A stretch of 64,000 bases of DNA from Rhodococcus spelaei (GTDB taxonomy: Bacteria > Actinomycetota > Actinomycetes > Mycobacteriales > Mycobacteriaceae): contig NZ_VIGH01000002.1 of assembly GCF_006704125.1 (NCBI RefSeq), forward strand, positions 1-64,000. Reading direction: 5' to 3'. The position numbers and the translations under genes are program-made. The notes under the pieces were generated by a model. It worked only from the letters and a program-made list of their open reading frames with translations, searched no databases and was not told where the DNA came from. This document shows positions 56,429 through 64,000 of this stretch, piece after piece. Position 1 is the first letter of the stretch, and every line of letters starts with the position of its first letter.

Positions 56429-56794
56429 TCAATCTCGAACGCACAGGCAGAAGTAGTGCCCGGCCGGATCCCGGAACACCGTGAATCCCGGATGCTCGGC
56501 CGGTCCCTCGACGAGCTCGGCACCCAGCCCGGTGACCCACCGCCCGGAGGCATTCATGTCGTCGGTCACCAGGTCCAGGTGCACCCGCACGCCCTGCGCC
56601 GGCCAGTCGACGGGGACGAAATCGGGGGCGAGCTGGAACGCCAGCCGGAGCGCCCCCGGACCCTGCAGGACCACCCAGTCGTCGTCCGACTGCACGACCT
56701 GCCAGCCGAGCACCGCGCCGTAGAAGCCTGCCAACGCGCCCGGATCGGGGCAGTCCAGCACGGTGTAGTCCATACCGATGTCGGGTCGGGTCAT
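56429..56794 (-). CDS. VOC-family (glyoxalase/bleomycin-resistance-like) protein
   Basis: A 121-residue VOC-superfamily protein made of two beta-alpha-beta-beta-beta modules. First: YTVLDCPDPGALAGFYGAVLGWQVVQ and VVLQGPGALRLAFQ; second: RVHLDLVTDDMNASGRWVTGLGAELVEG and FTVFRDPAGHYFCLC. The histidine and glutamate positions for metal binding (HLD, DPAGHYF) are partly present. Many such single-domain proteins in actinobacteria are of unknown use. It converges on the AHSA1 gene with 10 bases between stops. Confidence 0.85.
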   Translation of the reverse strand: MTRPDIGMDYTVLDCPDPGALAGFYGAVLGWQVVQSDDDWVVLQGPGALRLAFQLAPDFVPVDWPAQGVRVHLDLVTDDMNASGRWVTGLGAELVEGPAEHPGFTVFRDPAGHYFCLCVRD

Positions 56795-56963
56795 GGCATC
56801 GACCCTAAGCCGCGGCTCGACAGCCCGCACACAGCAGACCTGCCCGTCGAACGGATGAACCCGGCGCCGGTCGCCCCCGAGCGGTCCGGTATGCCTGGTA
56901 TGGATGAGGATGACGATCGCGCCGAGACCGGCGCGCATCACCGCACTCGTGAAGGATCCGCCC

Positions 56964-58106
56964 GTGTTCTCCAGCCCCACCGCCCCCGACAGCGGCGCAC
57001 GGCCCCTTCGCAGGGACACCGCGTGGATCGTCGGCGCCGCGGGCCTGTTGGCGGTCGTCGGAATCGCGGGATGCGGTGGCCCGGCAACGTCGACTCAACC
57101 CACGACGACCGAGGCAGTCGCCACCTCCGCGTTGTCGACCACGTCGTCCCGGACGCCGTCGACAACAACGACGACTCCGACGGGCGCCGCCGTCCCCGAG
57201 CCCGCAGCCGCGGTCGCGTTGTCCGTCAACGGAACCGGTGCCGCGAACACCGCACTCGCTCAGCTGGACACGCTGCCGGTCAAGGGTCGCGCTCCGAAAA
57301 CCGGCTACGACCGTGCGCTGTTCGGGCAGGCATGGTCTGACGACGTGACCGTCGCGGGTGGCCACAACGGTTGCGACACCCGCAACGACATCCTCCGACG
57401 CGACCTGGCCGACGTCACCCTGAAACCCGGCTCCAACGGCTGCACCGTCCTGACCGGCACCCTCGCCGACAGCTACACCGGTACCACCGTCGCATTCACC
57501 CGGGGGTCCGGGACGTCGAGGGCTGTGGAGATCGATCACGTGGTGGCACTGTCGGATTCGTGGCAGAAGGGCTCGCAGCAACTCGACGAGCAGACGCGGC
57601 GCAACTTCGCGAACGATCCCCGGAACCTGCAGGCCGTCGACGGTCCGACCAACCAGCGCAAGGGTGATGGCGACGCCGCGACGTGGCTGCCGCCGAACAA
57701 GGAGTACCGGTGCACGTACGTGTCCCGGCAGATCGAGGTGAAGGCGGCCTACAACCTGTGGGTCACCGCGGCGGAACGGGATGCGATGGCGCGCGTGCTC
57801 GGGGATTGCGGTGCGGCACCGGCGCGCGTCGTCCCCGCCGCGGATCCCACCGAGCACCGACAGGCGGTCACGACGGTCCCGCCGGCCCCCGCCCCACGAT
57901 CCGCACCCGCGCCCGCAGCGGCTCCGGTTCCGTTCGTTGCCCCACCGGCACCGGCACCGGCGGCCGCCCTTCCCGCGCCCAGCGCCACCGTCTCGTATGC
58001 AAGTTGCAGCGCGGTCCGAGCCGCGGGTGCGGCGCCGATCTACGCCGGGCAACCGGGGTACAGCCGGAAGCTGGACCGCGACGGTGACGGGGTCGCCTGC
58101 GAGTGA
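56964..58106 (+). CDS. Secreted nuclease lipoprotein: DUF1524/HNH plus excalibur domain
   Basis: A 380-residue exported protein. The signal IVGAAGLLAVVGIAGCGG has a lipobox cysteine. A threonine/proline-rich linker follows. The GmrSD-C/DUF1524 HNH nuclease part reads VEIDHVVALSDSWQKGS, NDPRNLQAVDGPTNQRKGDGDAATWLPPNKEYRCTYV, with the catalytic DHV histidine and N-R-K core near residues 175-225. A Pro/Ala-rich linker leads to the C-terminal calcium-binding excalibur domain, ending DRDGDGVACE. It should be a surface or secreted DNase. GTG 56964 is chosen because AAGGA is 7 bases upstream; the frame extends to 56904. Confidence 0.86.
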   Translation: MFSSPTAPDSGARPLRRDTAWIVGAAGLLAVVGIAGCGGPATSTQPTTTEAVATSALSTTSSRTPSTTTTTPTGAAVPEPAAAVALSVNGTGAANTALAQLDTLPVKGRAPKTGYDRALFGQAWSDDVTVAGGHNGCDTRNDILRRDLADVTLKPGSNGCTVLTGTLADSYTGTTVAFTRGSGTSRAVEIDHVVALSDSWQKGSQQLDEQTRRNFANDPRNLQAVDGPTNQRKGDGDAATWLPPNKEYRCTYVSRQIEVKAAYNLWVTAAERDAMARVLGDCGAAPARVVPAADPTEHRQAVTTVPPAPAPRSAPAPAAAPVPFVAPPAPAPAAALPAPSATVSYASCSAVRAAGAAPIYAGQPGYSRKLDRDGDGVACE

Positions 58107-58169
58107 GCGATCGTCCAGGGTCCATGTAGGCGCGGGCGCCGTCCACTGACGCTTGCACCACAGCACACC

Positions 58170-58230
58170 CACGAACGGGCGGTTTCCGGGATACGCACTC
58201 GACGTTCGTCCCGGAAACCGCCCGTTCGTG
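58170..58230. terminator. Long perfect palindrome between convergent genes
   Basis: A perfect 22-bp stem (58170-58191 with 58209-58230) with a 17-base loop, between the nuclease and condensation-GNAT genes. A bidirectional terminator is likely; its length also resembles dispersed palindromic elements. Confidence 0.7.
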
Positions 58231-58238
58231 TGCGGGTC

Positions 58239-59999
58239 TCAGAGTGCCCGCTTGAGCCCGACGTGACTGTTGCCGTATCCCAACCGTGCGTAGAACGCAT
58301 GCGCTCGCTCGCGGCTCCGGTCGGTGGTGACCTGTGCGAGTGTCGCGCCGCGATGCCGACCATGCTCGTGCGCCCACTCGAGCATTGCGGTGCCGACACC
58401 GTGGGACCGTTCGGCGGCCGCCACCCGCACTCCCTCGATCTGAAGGCGAGTGGTGCCGCCGCGGGACAACCCCGGAATGACGGTGAGCTGCATGGTGCCG
58501 ACGATCCGGTCGTCCTCGTCGCGGACCACGGCCAGGTAGTGCGACGGGTCCCGGGCGACGGCGTCGTACGCCTCCTCGTACCGTGCCATCTCGGCACCCT
58601 CGCGGGTGCAGCCGATCTCGTCGTCGGACAGCAGGGCGACCAGCGCCGGCACGTCGGCACGGCCCGCACGCTGCACCCGAAAGGTCCTGTCGCCGAGGCG
58701 GAGCCGTCCCCCGACCGATGCCCGCGACTGCACGTGGGAGATGAGGGTGTCCAGCCAGGTGCCGACATGCCGTCGGGCCTCGGGGGTGTCGGGGTAGCGA
58801 CAGCGCAGGTGCAGCCCGGACTCGTCGAGGATGAACCAGAGCATCACGCCGTCGGTCCGGATCGTCGCGCCGACGTACTGTGCCTCCAGACCGGCCGCAT
58901 CGACGCGGACCGGCAGCCGACGCAGGTCCAGCCAGGAGATCGCGAACATCCCTGGCGCCTCGGGCATCCCGCCCCACGGACGGAGTACGTCCTCCAGTGG
59001 CCAGGACCCCATCCGGACGGCTTCCTTGACCGCCTCCGCGCTGGCGCGGGGATCGGGGTCGGCCGATTCCAGCACCGAGTTGGTGATGAACCAGCCGACG
59101 GAGTCGTGCCAGGTGGAGTCGTACCGGCTGTGCACCGGAAACACCGCCCGCAGTGGGGTTCCGGCCAGCGCGCGGGTCACCTCGGTCATCGCCGCCACCA
59201 CCAGCGCCAGGGTCGAGACCCCGTCGTCGCGGGCCTGCGCCGAGAAGGCGGCGCTGTCGTCGACGTCGAGCACGTCACGCACCTCCACCCGCTCCTGCTG
59301 CAACGTCGCGGGGCCCAGCGGCAGCGGGAACCGTGGCATCACCTCGCCGCTCGCCGCGAGCACCTCGGCCCAGCGGCGGCGCACGTCGGCGGGTGCGGAC
59401 GGGCGGTCCTGCAGCGCGCGGGTGTGCTCGGCGAAGGCGGGCGCGGGCGGCAACGACGCCGTGCGACCGTCACGCACCACGGCCAGCGCGGCGAGCAGGT
59501 CGCGTGCGATCACCAGCATCGACCACATGTCGACGTGCGCGTGGTCGGCGGCGACCACCACCGTCGGCCCCACCGCGGTTTCGAGCACGCACAGCCGGTG
59601 CGACGGACGACTGTACGGCGAACACGCGCGGTCGAGCACGTCGCGGAGCGCATCGTTGACGGCCTGCCCGGGGGCGATCGGGTGCAGGGCCCAGTCGCCG
59701 GGGAGGATCTCGACCTCGTGCAGGCGCGGCTCGCCGTCGTCGCCGGGAACGAACACCGACCGCAATGTGCCGTGCCGCGCGATCACCGCCAGCCACGCGG
59801 CGGCGAGCTCGTCGGGCGGCACGGGCTGGGAGAGCTTGAAGGACAACGCCATCCAGGACCCGGCCCGGTCTCCTGCACCGACGTGGCGTCGCTGGTCGAA
59901 GGACACGGGCAGCGGTCGGCCGAGCGGGCCCACTGTCACGTCGTAGCCCAGTAGTCGGCCGAACGGCAGGCGCAGGTGCGCGACGTTGGTCAACCGCAT
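58239..59999 (-). CDS. Fusion of a condensation-type acyltransferase domain and a GNAT acetyltransferase
   Basis: A 586-residue two-domain protein. Residues about 1-430 have the chloramphenicol-acetyltransferase/NRPS-condensation fold: LSFKLSQPVPPDELAAAWLAVIARHGTLRSVF, a variant active site VAADHAHVDMWSMLVIARDL (HxxxD kept in HAHVD, G replaced by W), and DSVGWFITNSVLES. Residues about 440-586 are a GNAT domain: FRVQRAGRADVPALVALLSDDEI, YLAVVRDEDDRIVGTMQLTVIPG, and the acetyl-CoA loop VRVAAAERSHGVGTAMLEWA. The protein may condense an acyl or amino group and then N-acetylate it. No carrier protein or adenylation domain is near. The ATG is at 59999. Confidence 0.8.
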   Translation of the reverse strand: MRLTNVAHLRLPFGRLLGYDVTVGPLGRPLPVSFDQRRHVGAGDRAGSWMALSFKLSQPVPPDELAAAWLAVIARHGTLRSVFVPGDDGEPRLHEVEILPGDWALHPIAPGQAVNDALRDVLDRACSPYSRPSHRLCVLETAVGPTVVVAADHAHVDMWSMLVIARDLLAALAVVRDGRTASLPPAPAFAEHTRALQDRPSAPADVRRRWAEVLAASGEVMPRFPLPLGPATLQQERVEVRDVLDVDDSAAFSAQARDDGVSTLALVVAAMTEVTRALAGTPLRAVFPVHSRYDSTWHDSVGWFITNSVLESADPDPRASAEAVKEAVRMGSWPLEDVLRPWGGMPEAPGMFAISWLDLRRLPVRVDAAGLEAQYVGATIRTDGVMLWFILDESGLHLRCRYPDTPEARRHVGTWLDTLISHVQSRASVGGRLRLGDRTFRVQRAGRADVPALVALLSDDEIGCTREGAEMARYEEAYDAVARDPSHYLAVVRDEDDRIVGTMQLTVIPGLSRGGTTRLQIEGVRVAAAERSHGVGTAMLEWAHEHGRHRGATLAQVTTDRSRERAHAFYARLGYGNSHVGLKRAL

Positions 60000-60057
60000 G
60001 GCGGGTAGCCTAGGCGCTTTCCCGAGCGGCCGCCGTCCCCGCGATCCAGGAGCTGCC

Positions 60058-60837
60058 ATGCCGACCTTCAGCGTTCCGGGAGCCGAGCTCGACGTGGAGC
60101 TGAGCGACGAGGGCGGCCACCCGGTCGTCCAACTCCACGGCCTCACCTCCAGCCGCCATCGCGACCGCCTGATGGAGCTCGACCTCGGCCGCGGTCTCAG
60201 CGGCACCCGACTGCTGCGGTACGACGCACGCGGGCACGGCCGCTCAACCGGGCGCGCGGTCCCCGAGGACTACCGCTGGACGGTTCTGGCCGACGACCTG
60301 CTGAGGCTGCTCGACCACTGGTTCCCCGGCGAACGGGTGCACGGCGTCGGCCCGTCGATGGGCACGGGGACGCTGCTGCACGCGGCGGTGCGCGATCCGG
60401 GCCGGTTCAGCGGACTCACCCTGTTGGTGCCGGCGACCGCCTGGGGCACCCGCGCCGCCAAGGCCGACGTCTACCGGCACAACGCCGCGATGATCGAGGA
60501 GCGGGGACTCGACGCGTTCCTCGCGGCCGACCTCGCCGTGCCCCGCCCACCCGCGACGGTCGGGACGCCCGAGACCGGGCCGGACGTCGACGAGCGTCTG
60601 CTTCCGTCACTGTTCCGCGGGGCCGCGCTGAGTGACCTGCCCGACCCCGACGATGTCGCGAAGATCGACGTGCCGACCACGATTCTCGCCTGGACTGACG
60701 ACCCCGGTCACCCGGTGTCCACCGCCGAGTCGCTGGTGAACCTCCTGCCCCGGGCCACGCTGGAGGTCGCGCACACGCCGGCCGATCTCGCCCGCTGGCC
60801 CGGCATCCTGTGTGAGGACGTGGCGCGCCACGGCTAG
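60058..60837 (+). CDS. Alpha/beta hydrolase
   Basis: A 259-residue alpha/beta hydrolase-fold esterase-like enzyme. Seen are the oxyanion part VVQLHGLTSSRHR near residue 28, LLRYDARGHGRSTG, and the nucleophile elbow GVGPSMGTGTLL with Ser near residue 100. The acid and histidine are likely in ILAWTDDPGHPV and EVAHTPADL. The ATG at 60058 follows CCAGGAG, 6 bases away. It has no signal peptide, so it acts in the cytoplasm; the substrate is unknown. It is divergent from the condensation-GNAT gene, with 58 bases between starts. Confidence 0.85.
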   Translation: MPTFSVPGAELDVELSDEGGHPVVQLHGLTSSRHRDRLMELDLGRGLSGTRLLRYDARGHGRSTGRAVPEDYRWTVLADDLLRLLDHWFPGERVHGVGPSMGTGTLLHAAVRDPGRFSGLTLLVPATAWGTRAAKADVYRHNAAMIEERGLDAFLAADLAVPRPPATVGTPETGPDVDERLLPSLFRGAALSDLPDPDDVAKIDVPTTILAWTDDPGHPVSTAESLVNLLPRATLEVAHTPADLARWPGILCEDVARHG

Positions 60838-60850
60838 CGTCGCACCGGAC

Positions 60851-61762
60851 TCACCACCCCTTGACCGCAGTTCCGTCCCACCGGGGGTCGGCCAGCAGTT
60901 CCGGTGCCGGGCCGACGAAGGCTCGCGCTGCGTCGGCGTCGCCGGTGAGGGTGAAGCGCAGCCACGCGGTGAGGTACCCGCGGAATCCGCCTCCGTCGCT
61001 CGGCCAGTTGTGCCCCACTCCGAGCAGGCGGCCGCGGGCCGCGGGCCCCGGGCTCACCGCGTGGAACGCGGCCTGCGGTATCGCCGTCGAGACCGGATCG
61101 TCGGACCCGGTCAGATAGAACACCGGACCCGTCAGCCGGGTCACGTCGAACACATCCACGGGCCTACTGGCCCACCACGGATCGGGCAGGTCGAGCACGG
61201 CGGTGGAGGTGATGAGCCCACCAGAGGCGGTGCTGGCATTGATCGATCCCCCGGCGCCCTGCGAATGTCCGACGGCGGCGACGTGCGCGACGTCGATGCG
61301 ATCGTGAAAGACGCTCTCCGGGTTGTCGTTCTGCGCCAGGATGTAGCGCGCTGCGGCCAGGATCTCGGTCCCGTCGCCGGTGACGCTGCTGTCGGCGACG
61401 ACGACGACGAAACCCCAGGACGCCAGGTGGCGCAGCAGTTCCTCGTACTGCACGTACGTCGCGTAGCTTCCGTTTCCGAAGGTGACCACCGGATGCCGGT
61501 CGGGGCTGACGGCGATGTCGGCGGGGTGGAACACCTGGTATCCAGGCACCGCAACCGCTGTGACGGCGTGAATTCCGGTGGCCGCGTAGCGCTCGCTGAC
61601 GGGGCGAGGTTCCGGCGCAGCGGGAGCCGTGACCCCCGCCCCGGGGGCCGACGCGACGGCCGGCGCCGCAAATCCCGACACCATCGGCATCGCGATCATC
61701 GCGGCGATGAGCAGTATCCGAGTGAGTCGGGTGGTGGGCAGCCGGGGTCCTCGCAACGTCAC
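60851..61762 (-). CDS. Secreted alpha/beta hydrolase (cutinase/PET-hydrolase-like)
   Basis: A 303-residue exported esterase. The signal LLIAAMIAMPMVSGFAAPAVASAP is followed by a family part: VFHPADIAVSPDRHPVVTFGNGS, LASWGFVVVVADSSVTGDGTEIL, the elbow VAAVGHSQGAGGSINAS with Ser near residue 170, the acid VFYLTGSDDPVST and the histidine LLGVGHNWPS. This is close to the triacylglycerol-lipase/PET-hydrolase-like and dienelactone families; substrate not certain. GTG 61762 is the start. It faces away from the pseudouridine synthase gene. Confidence 0.8.
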   Translation of the reverse strand: MTLRGPRLPTTRLTRILLIAAMIAMPMVSGFAAPAVASAPGAGVTAPAAPEPRPVSERYAATGIHAVTAVAVPGYQVFHPADIAVSPDRHPVVTFGNGSYATYVQYEELLRHLASWGFVVVVADSSVTGDGTEILAAARYILAQNDNPESVFHDRIDVAHVAAVGHSQGAGGSINASTASGGLITSTAVLDLPDPWWASRPVDVFDVTRLTGPVFYLTGSDDPVSTAIPQAAFHAVSPGPAARGRLLGVGHNWPSDGGGFRGYLTAWLRFTLTGDADAARAFVGPAPELLADPRWDGTAVKGW

Positions 61763-61869
61763 GGACGCAGCCTACCCAGCGTCGGCGGTCGGCCGGTTCG
61801 ACGTGGACGGCGCCGTCGCGGACGTCACCGTGAAACGACGCGACGGGGCCCGCGCCGGTCACCGGTGGG

Positions 61870-62847
61870 ATGATGACGGACGTGCCGATGCCCTCACCAC
61901 TGCCCGTCAAGGACGGGGTCGGGGCGACGCGACTGCGCGTCCCGTCGTCCGGGCAGTGGGCGACGATCGCCGAGTACGTCGTCGCGAGGTTCGACCACCT
62001 GGACTCCGCCGACGTGTATCGGCGGTTCGACGACGGGGAGATCGTGGGCACCGACGGCCGTCCGATCGGTCGCGGCACGGCGCTGGGCGCTCACCAATTC
62101 GTCTGGTACTACCGCGATCTGCCGGCGGAGGACCCGATTCCGTTCCACGAGGAGATCCTGCACGTCGACGACGACCTCGTCGTGATCGACAAGCCGCACT
62201 TCCTCCCGACCACCCCGAGCGGGCGCTACCTGCGTGAGTCGGCGCTCGTCCGATTGCGGACCCGCCTCGACAACCCGGACCTGACGCCGATCCATCGGCT
62301 CGACCGTGCGACCGCCGGCCTGGTGATGTTCTCGGCCCGTCCCGCGACGCGCGGCGCATACCAATCGCTGTTCGAGAAGCGGGAGGTCGTGAAGGTCTAC
62401 GAGGCGGTGTCGGCGCGACCGCCCAGGTGGAACCCGGACGCACCGGCGCTCGCCGGGCGCGCCGTCCCCCTCGTCCACCGCAACCACATCGCGTCGCGGC
62501 GCGGCCAGTTGCGGGTCGTCGTCGACGACGTCCGCGAGCCCAACGCCGAGACGGCGGTCGAGGTGCACGGGACCGGCGTGAGTACCTCCGGACGTGCCGT
62601 GCTGCGCACGGTCCTGCGTCCACACACCGGACGGATGCACCAGTTGCGCGTGCATCTGGCAGCGCTCGGCGTCGGGATCCTGGGCGACCGTTTGTATCCC
62701 GATCTGCTGCCCGAGGCGCCGGACGACCATGGTCTCCCACTCCAATTGCTCGCGCGGGAACTGGAATTCACCGATCCGCTGTCGGGGATGCCGCGGAGGT
62801 TCGTCACCCACCGGACGTTGAGCGAGGCGCCCGTGCGGGCGCGCTGA
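61870..62847 (+). CDS. RluA-family pseudouridine synthase
   Basis: A 325-residue rRNA/tRNA pseudouridine synthase of the RluA group. An S4-like start leads to ILHVDDDLVVIDKPHFLPTTPSGRY. The catalytic aspartate is in IHRLDRATAGLVMFSA near residue 140, and the conserved VLRPHTGRMHQLRVHLAALGVGILGD forms the active-site floor. It isomerises uridine in rRNA or tRNA; the target position is not deducible. The ATG pair at 61870/61873 gives two equal starts. A short gap leads to the DUF222 gene. Confidence 0.9.
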   Translation: MMTDVPMPSPLPVKDGVGATRLRVPSSGQWATIAEYVVARFDHLDSADVYRRFDDGEIVGTDGRPIGRGTALGAHQFVWYYRDLPAEDPIPFHEEILHVDDDLVVIDKPHFLPTTPSGRYLRESALVRLRTRLDNPDLTPIHRLDRATAGLVMFSARPATRGAYQSLFEKREVVKVYEAVSARPPRWNPDAPALAGRAVPLVHRNHIASRRGQLRVVVDDVREPNAETAVEVHGTGVSTSGRAVLRTVLRPHTGRMHQLRVHLAALGVGILGDRLYPDLLPEAPDDHGLPLQLLARELEFTDPLSGMPRRFVTHRTLSEAPVRAR

Positions 62848-62907
62848 CGCCACCGGAAATTCTCGGAACCACCGAATCTGTCGGTGGCACTCGGTACAAT
62901 CGAACAC

Positions 62908-64000
62908 ATGAGCGAACCGAGGGCGAGGAGCCAGTCGGTCACGGCCGCCGCGGTGGAACGGTGGATCAGCCGCCTCGCCGACGCGGACGGCCCCGACGAG
63001 CAACCCGAGCGCATCGACCTGCTCCGAGCTCTCGAACGACTCACCTGCGCTGCGGCCGGCCTTCAGGCTCAAGTCACCTCCGATTTTGCGACGCACCAAC
63101 GCCACGCGGCCACCGCCGCGGGAGTGGCACGCGAACGTCGGGATCGGGGCATCGCCTCGCAGATCGCGCTGGCCCGCCGCGAGTCCCCGCACCGCGGCGG
63201 CATCCATCTCGGTCTGGCCACCGCACTCACCTCCGAGCTTCCACACACCCTCGCCGCGCTGCGCGGAGGGTGGATCACCGAGTGGCGCGCTACCCAGATT
63301 GCCCGCGAAACCGCGTGCGTCTCAGCCGAAGACCGAGCCGAGATCGACCGGAAGCTCGCTGCCGATCCCGAACGACTCGAGAAGATGAGCGACAAGGATG
63401 CTGTCGCCACAGCGCGACAGATGGCGTACGAGGCGGACAAGCAGGTCTGGGTCCGGCGGAAGGCCAAGGCGCACTCCGAGCGGCGGGTGTCGATCCGCCC
63501 GGCCCCGGACACGATGGCCTACGTGACGGCGCTGCTCCCCATGGCGGAGGGCGTCGCCTGCTACGCGGCCCTCTCGGCGGCGGCCGCGGCGGCAACCGCC
63601 ACCGGCGACGAGCGGACCCGCGGGCAGATCATGGCGGACACCCTCGTCGCCCGCATCGTCACCTCATCGACCGACGACACCGCCGCACCGACGACACCGG
63701 TTCGAGTGCACCTGACGGTGTCCGATCGCACGCTGTTCGGTGGCGGCGACGAGGCGGCACACGTCCGCGGCTACGGACCGATTCCCGCAGACGTGGCACG
63801 GGAACTCGTCCATGCCGCCGCGACCGCCGGTGTGGCCGAGCTTCGCCGGGTCTACACGCGGCCGGATACCGGCGCGGTGGTCGCCATGGACCGCAGCACC
63901 CGCCTGTTCCCCCCTTCCCTGGCCGAGTTGATCCGGCTCCGCGACCCCGTCTGCCGCACGCCGTGGTGCGATGCGCCCGTGCGGCACATCGACCACATCC
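62908..64000 (+). CDS. DUF222/HNH endonuclease family protein, cut by the right edge
   Basis: The first 364 residues of a 13E12-type protein run off the right edge. The DUF222 part begins with AAAVERWISRLADADG and contains LLRALERLTCAAAGLQAQVTSDFA, the repeated helices, and ELPHTLAALRGGWITEWRATQIARETA. The linker LVARIVTSSTDDTAAP leads to VYTRPDTGAVVAMDRSTRLFPPSLAELIRLRDPVCRTPWCDAPVRHIDHI, the start of the HNH domain. It is a different subfamily from the broken copy at the left edge, because the segments before the HNH core differ. The ATG at 62908 is the first start after the preceding gene. Confidence 0.9.
   Translation, partial: MSEPRARSQSVTAAAVERWISRLADADGPDEQPERIDLLRALERLTCAAAGLQAQVTSDFATHQRHAATAAGVARERRDRGIASQIALARRESPHRGGIHLGLATALTSELPHTLAALRGGWITEWRATQIARETACVSAEDRAEIDRKLAADPERLEKMSDKDAVATARQMAYEADKQVWVRRKAKAHSERRVSIRPAPDTMAYVTALLPMAEGVACYAALSAAAAAATATGDERTRGQIMADTLVARIVTSSTDDTAAPTTPVRVHLTVSDRTLFGGGDEAAHVRGYGPIPADVARELVHAAATAGVAELRRVYTRPDTGAVVAMDRSTRLFPPSLAELIRLRDPVCRTPWCDAPVRHIDHI

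Noticed and set aside
58230-59954. Plus-strand open frame over the condensation-GNAT gene
   Set aside because: Antisense shadow; the minus-strand frame has two recognisable domains.

Overview
The window is about 64 kb of very GC-rich, gene-dense DNA from an actinobacterium of the order Mycobacteriales, most likely a Rhodococcus/Prescottella-type member of the Nocardiaceae. The evidence is gene content and order. It carries mycothiol (mshB), coenzyme F420 (fbiC) and phosphatidylinositol-mannoside (pimE, lpqW) genes, a WS/DGAT-like acyltransferase and an MPT83/DipZ pair. A long stretch follows the M. tuberculosis Rv1159-Rv1193 order as I remember it (pimE, a PCD-like dehydratase, mutT2, typA, lpqW, mshB, Rv1171-like, fbiC, fdxC, dapC, pruA, prodh, fadD36). 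No tRNA, rRNA, CRISPR array, prophage or complete insertion sequence was seen.

Layout. 0-6.4 kb: a DUF222/HNH gene broken by a short palindromic insertion, echA12, an orphan STAS protein, and divergent dipZ and fasciclin lipoprotein genes with an ECF-type promoter candidate between them. 6.5-16.7 kb: a secreted polysaccharide deacetylase, then a minus-strand block for acyl-CoA activation, proline catabolism, diaminopimelate synthesis, ferredoxin and F420. 16.7-23.6 kb: an acidic small protein, two PH-domain membrane proteins, a GH38 alpha-mannosidase, a family-5-like uracil-DNA glycosylase and an Rv1171-like protein. 23.6-30.2 kb: glutamate decarboxylase with an in-frame stop, mshB, lpqW and typA. 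30.2-34.3 kb: two secretory lipases flanking an Ig-like surface protein, in the place where M. tuberculosis has narGHJI. 34.6-36.5 kb: mutT2, PCD and pimE.

36.9-44.1 kb is an accessory-looking stretch: secreted proteins, a nonapeptide-repeat protein, an NTF2-like protein, a DUF1906 Tat protein, an Old Yellow Enzyme and a CPBP protease. 44.4-51.3 kb: class I fumarase behind a CRP-type site, an ECF41-like sigma factor with its divergent AhpD/CMD target, a WS/DGAT-like protein and htpG. 51.4-64 kb: small monooxygenase-like and methyltransferase-like proteins, a ClgR-like regulator converging on a clpP pair, an ArsR-SRPBCC operon with a palindrome over its start codon, a secreted nuclease, a condensation-GNAT fusion, two hydrolases, an RluA-type pseudouridine synthase, and a second DUF222/HNH gene running off the right edge.

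The most interesting signals are regulatory or very small: the ECF41-type promoter lying over the sigma gene's own start codon; the ArsR promoter/operator that predicts a leaderless mRNA; three unlisted micro-ORFs of 54, 34 and 29 codons with plausible ribosome-binding sites; a 27-bp-period gene encoding a nonapeptide solenoid; and a condensation-acetyltransferase fusion. All assignments are from reading the sequence and from remembered family knowledge; no database search was run.
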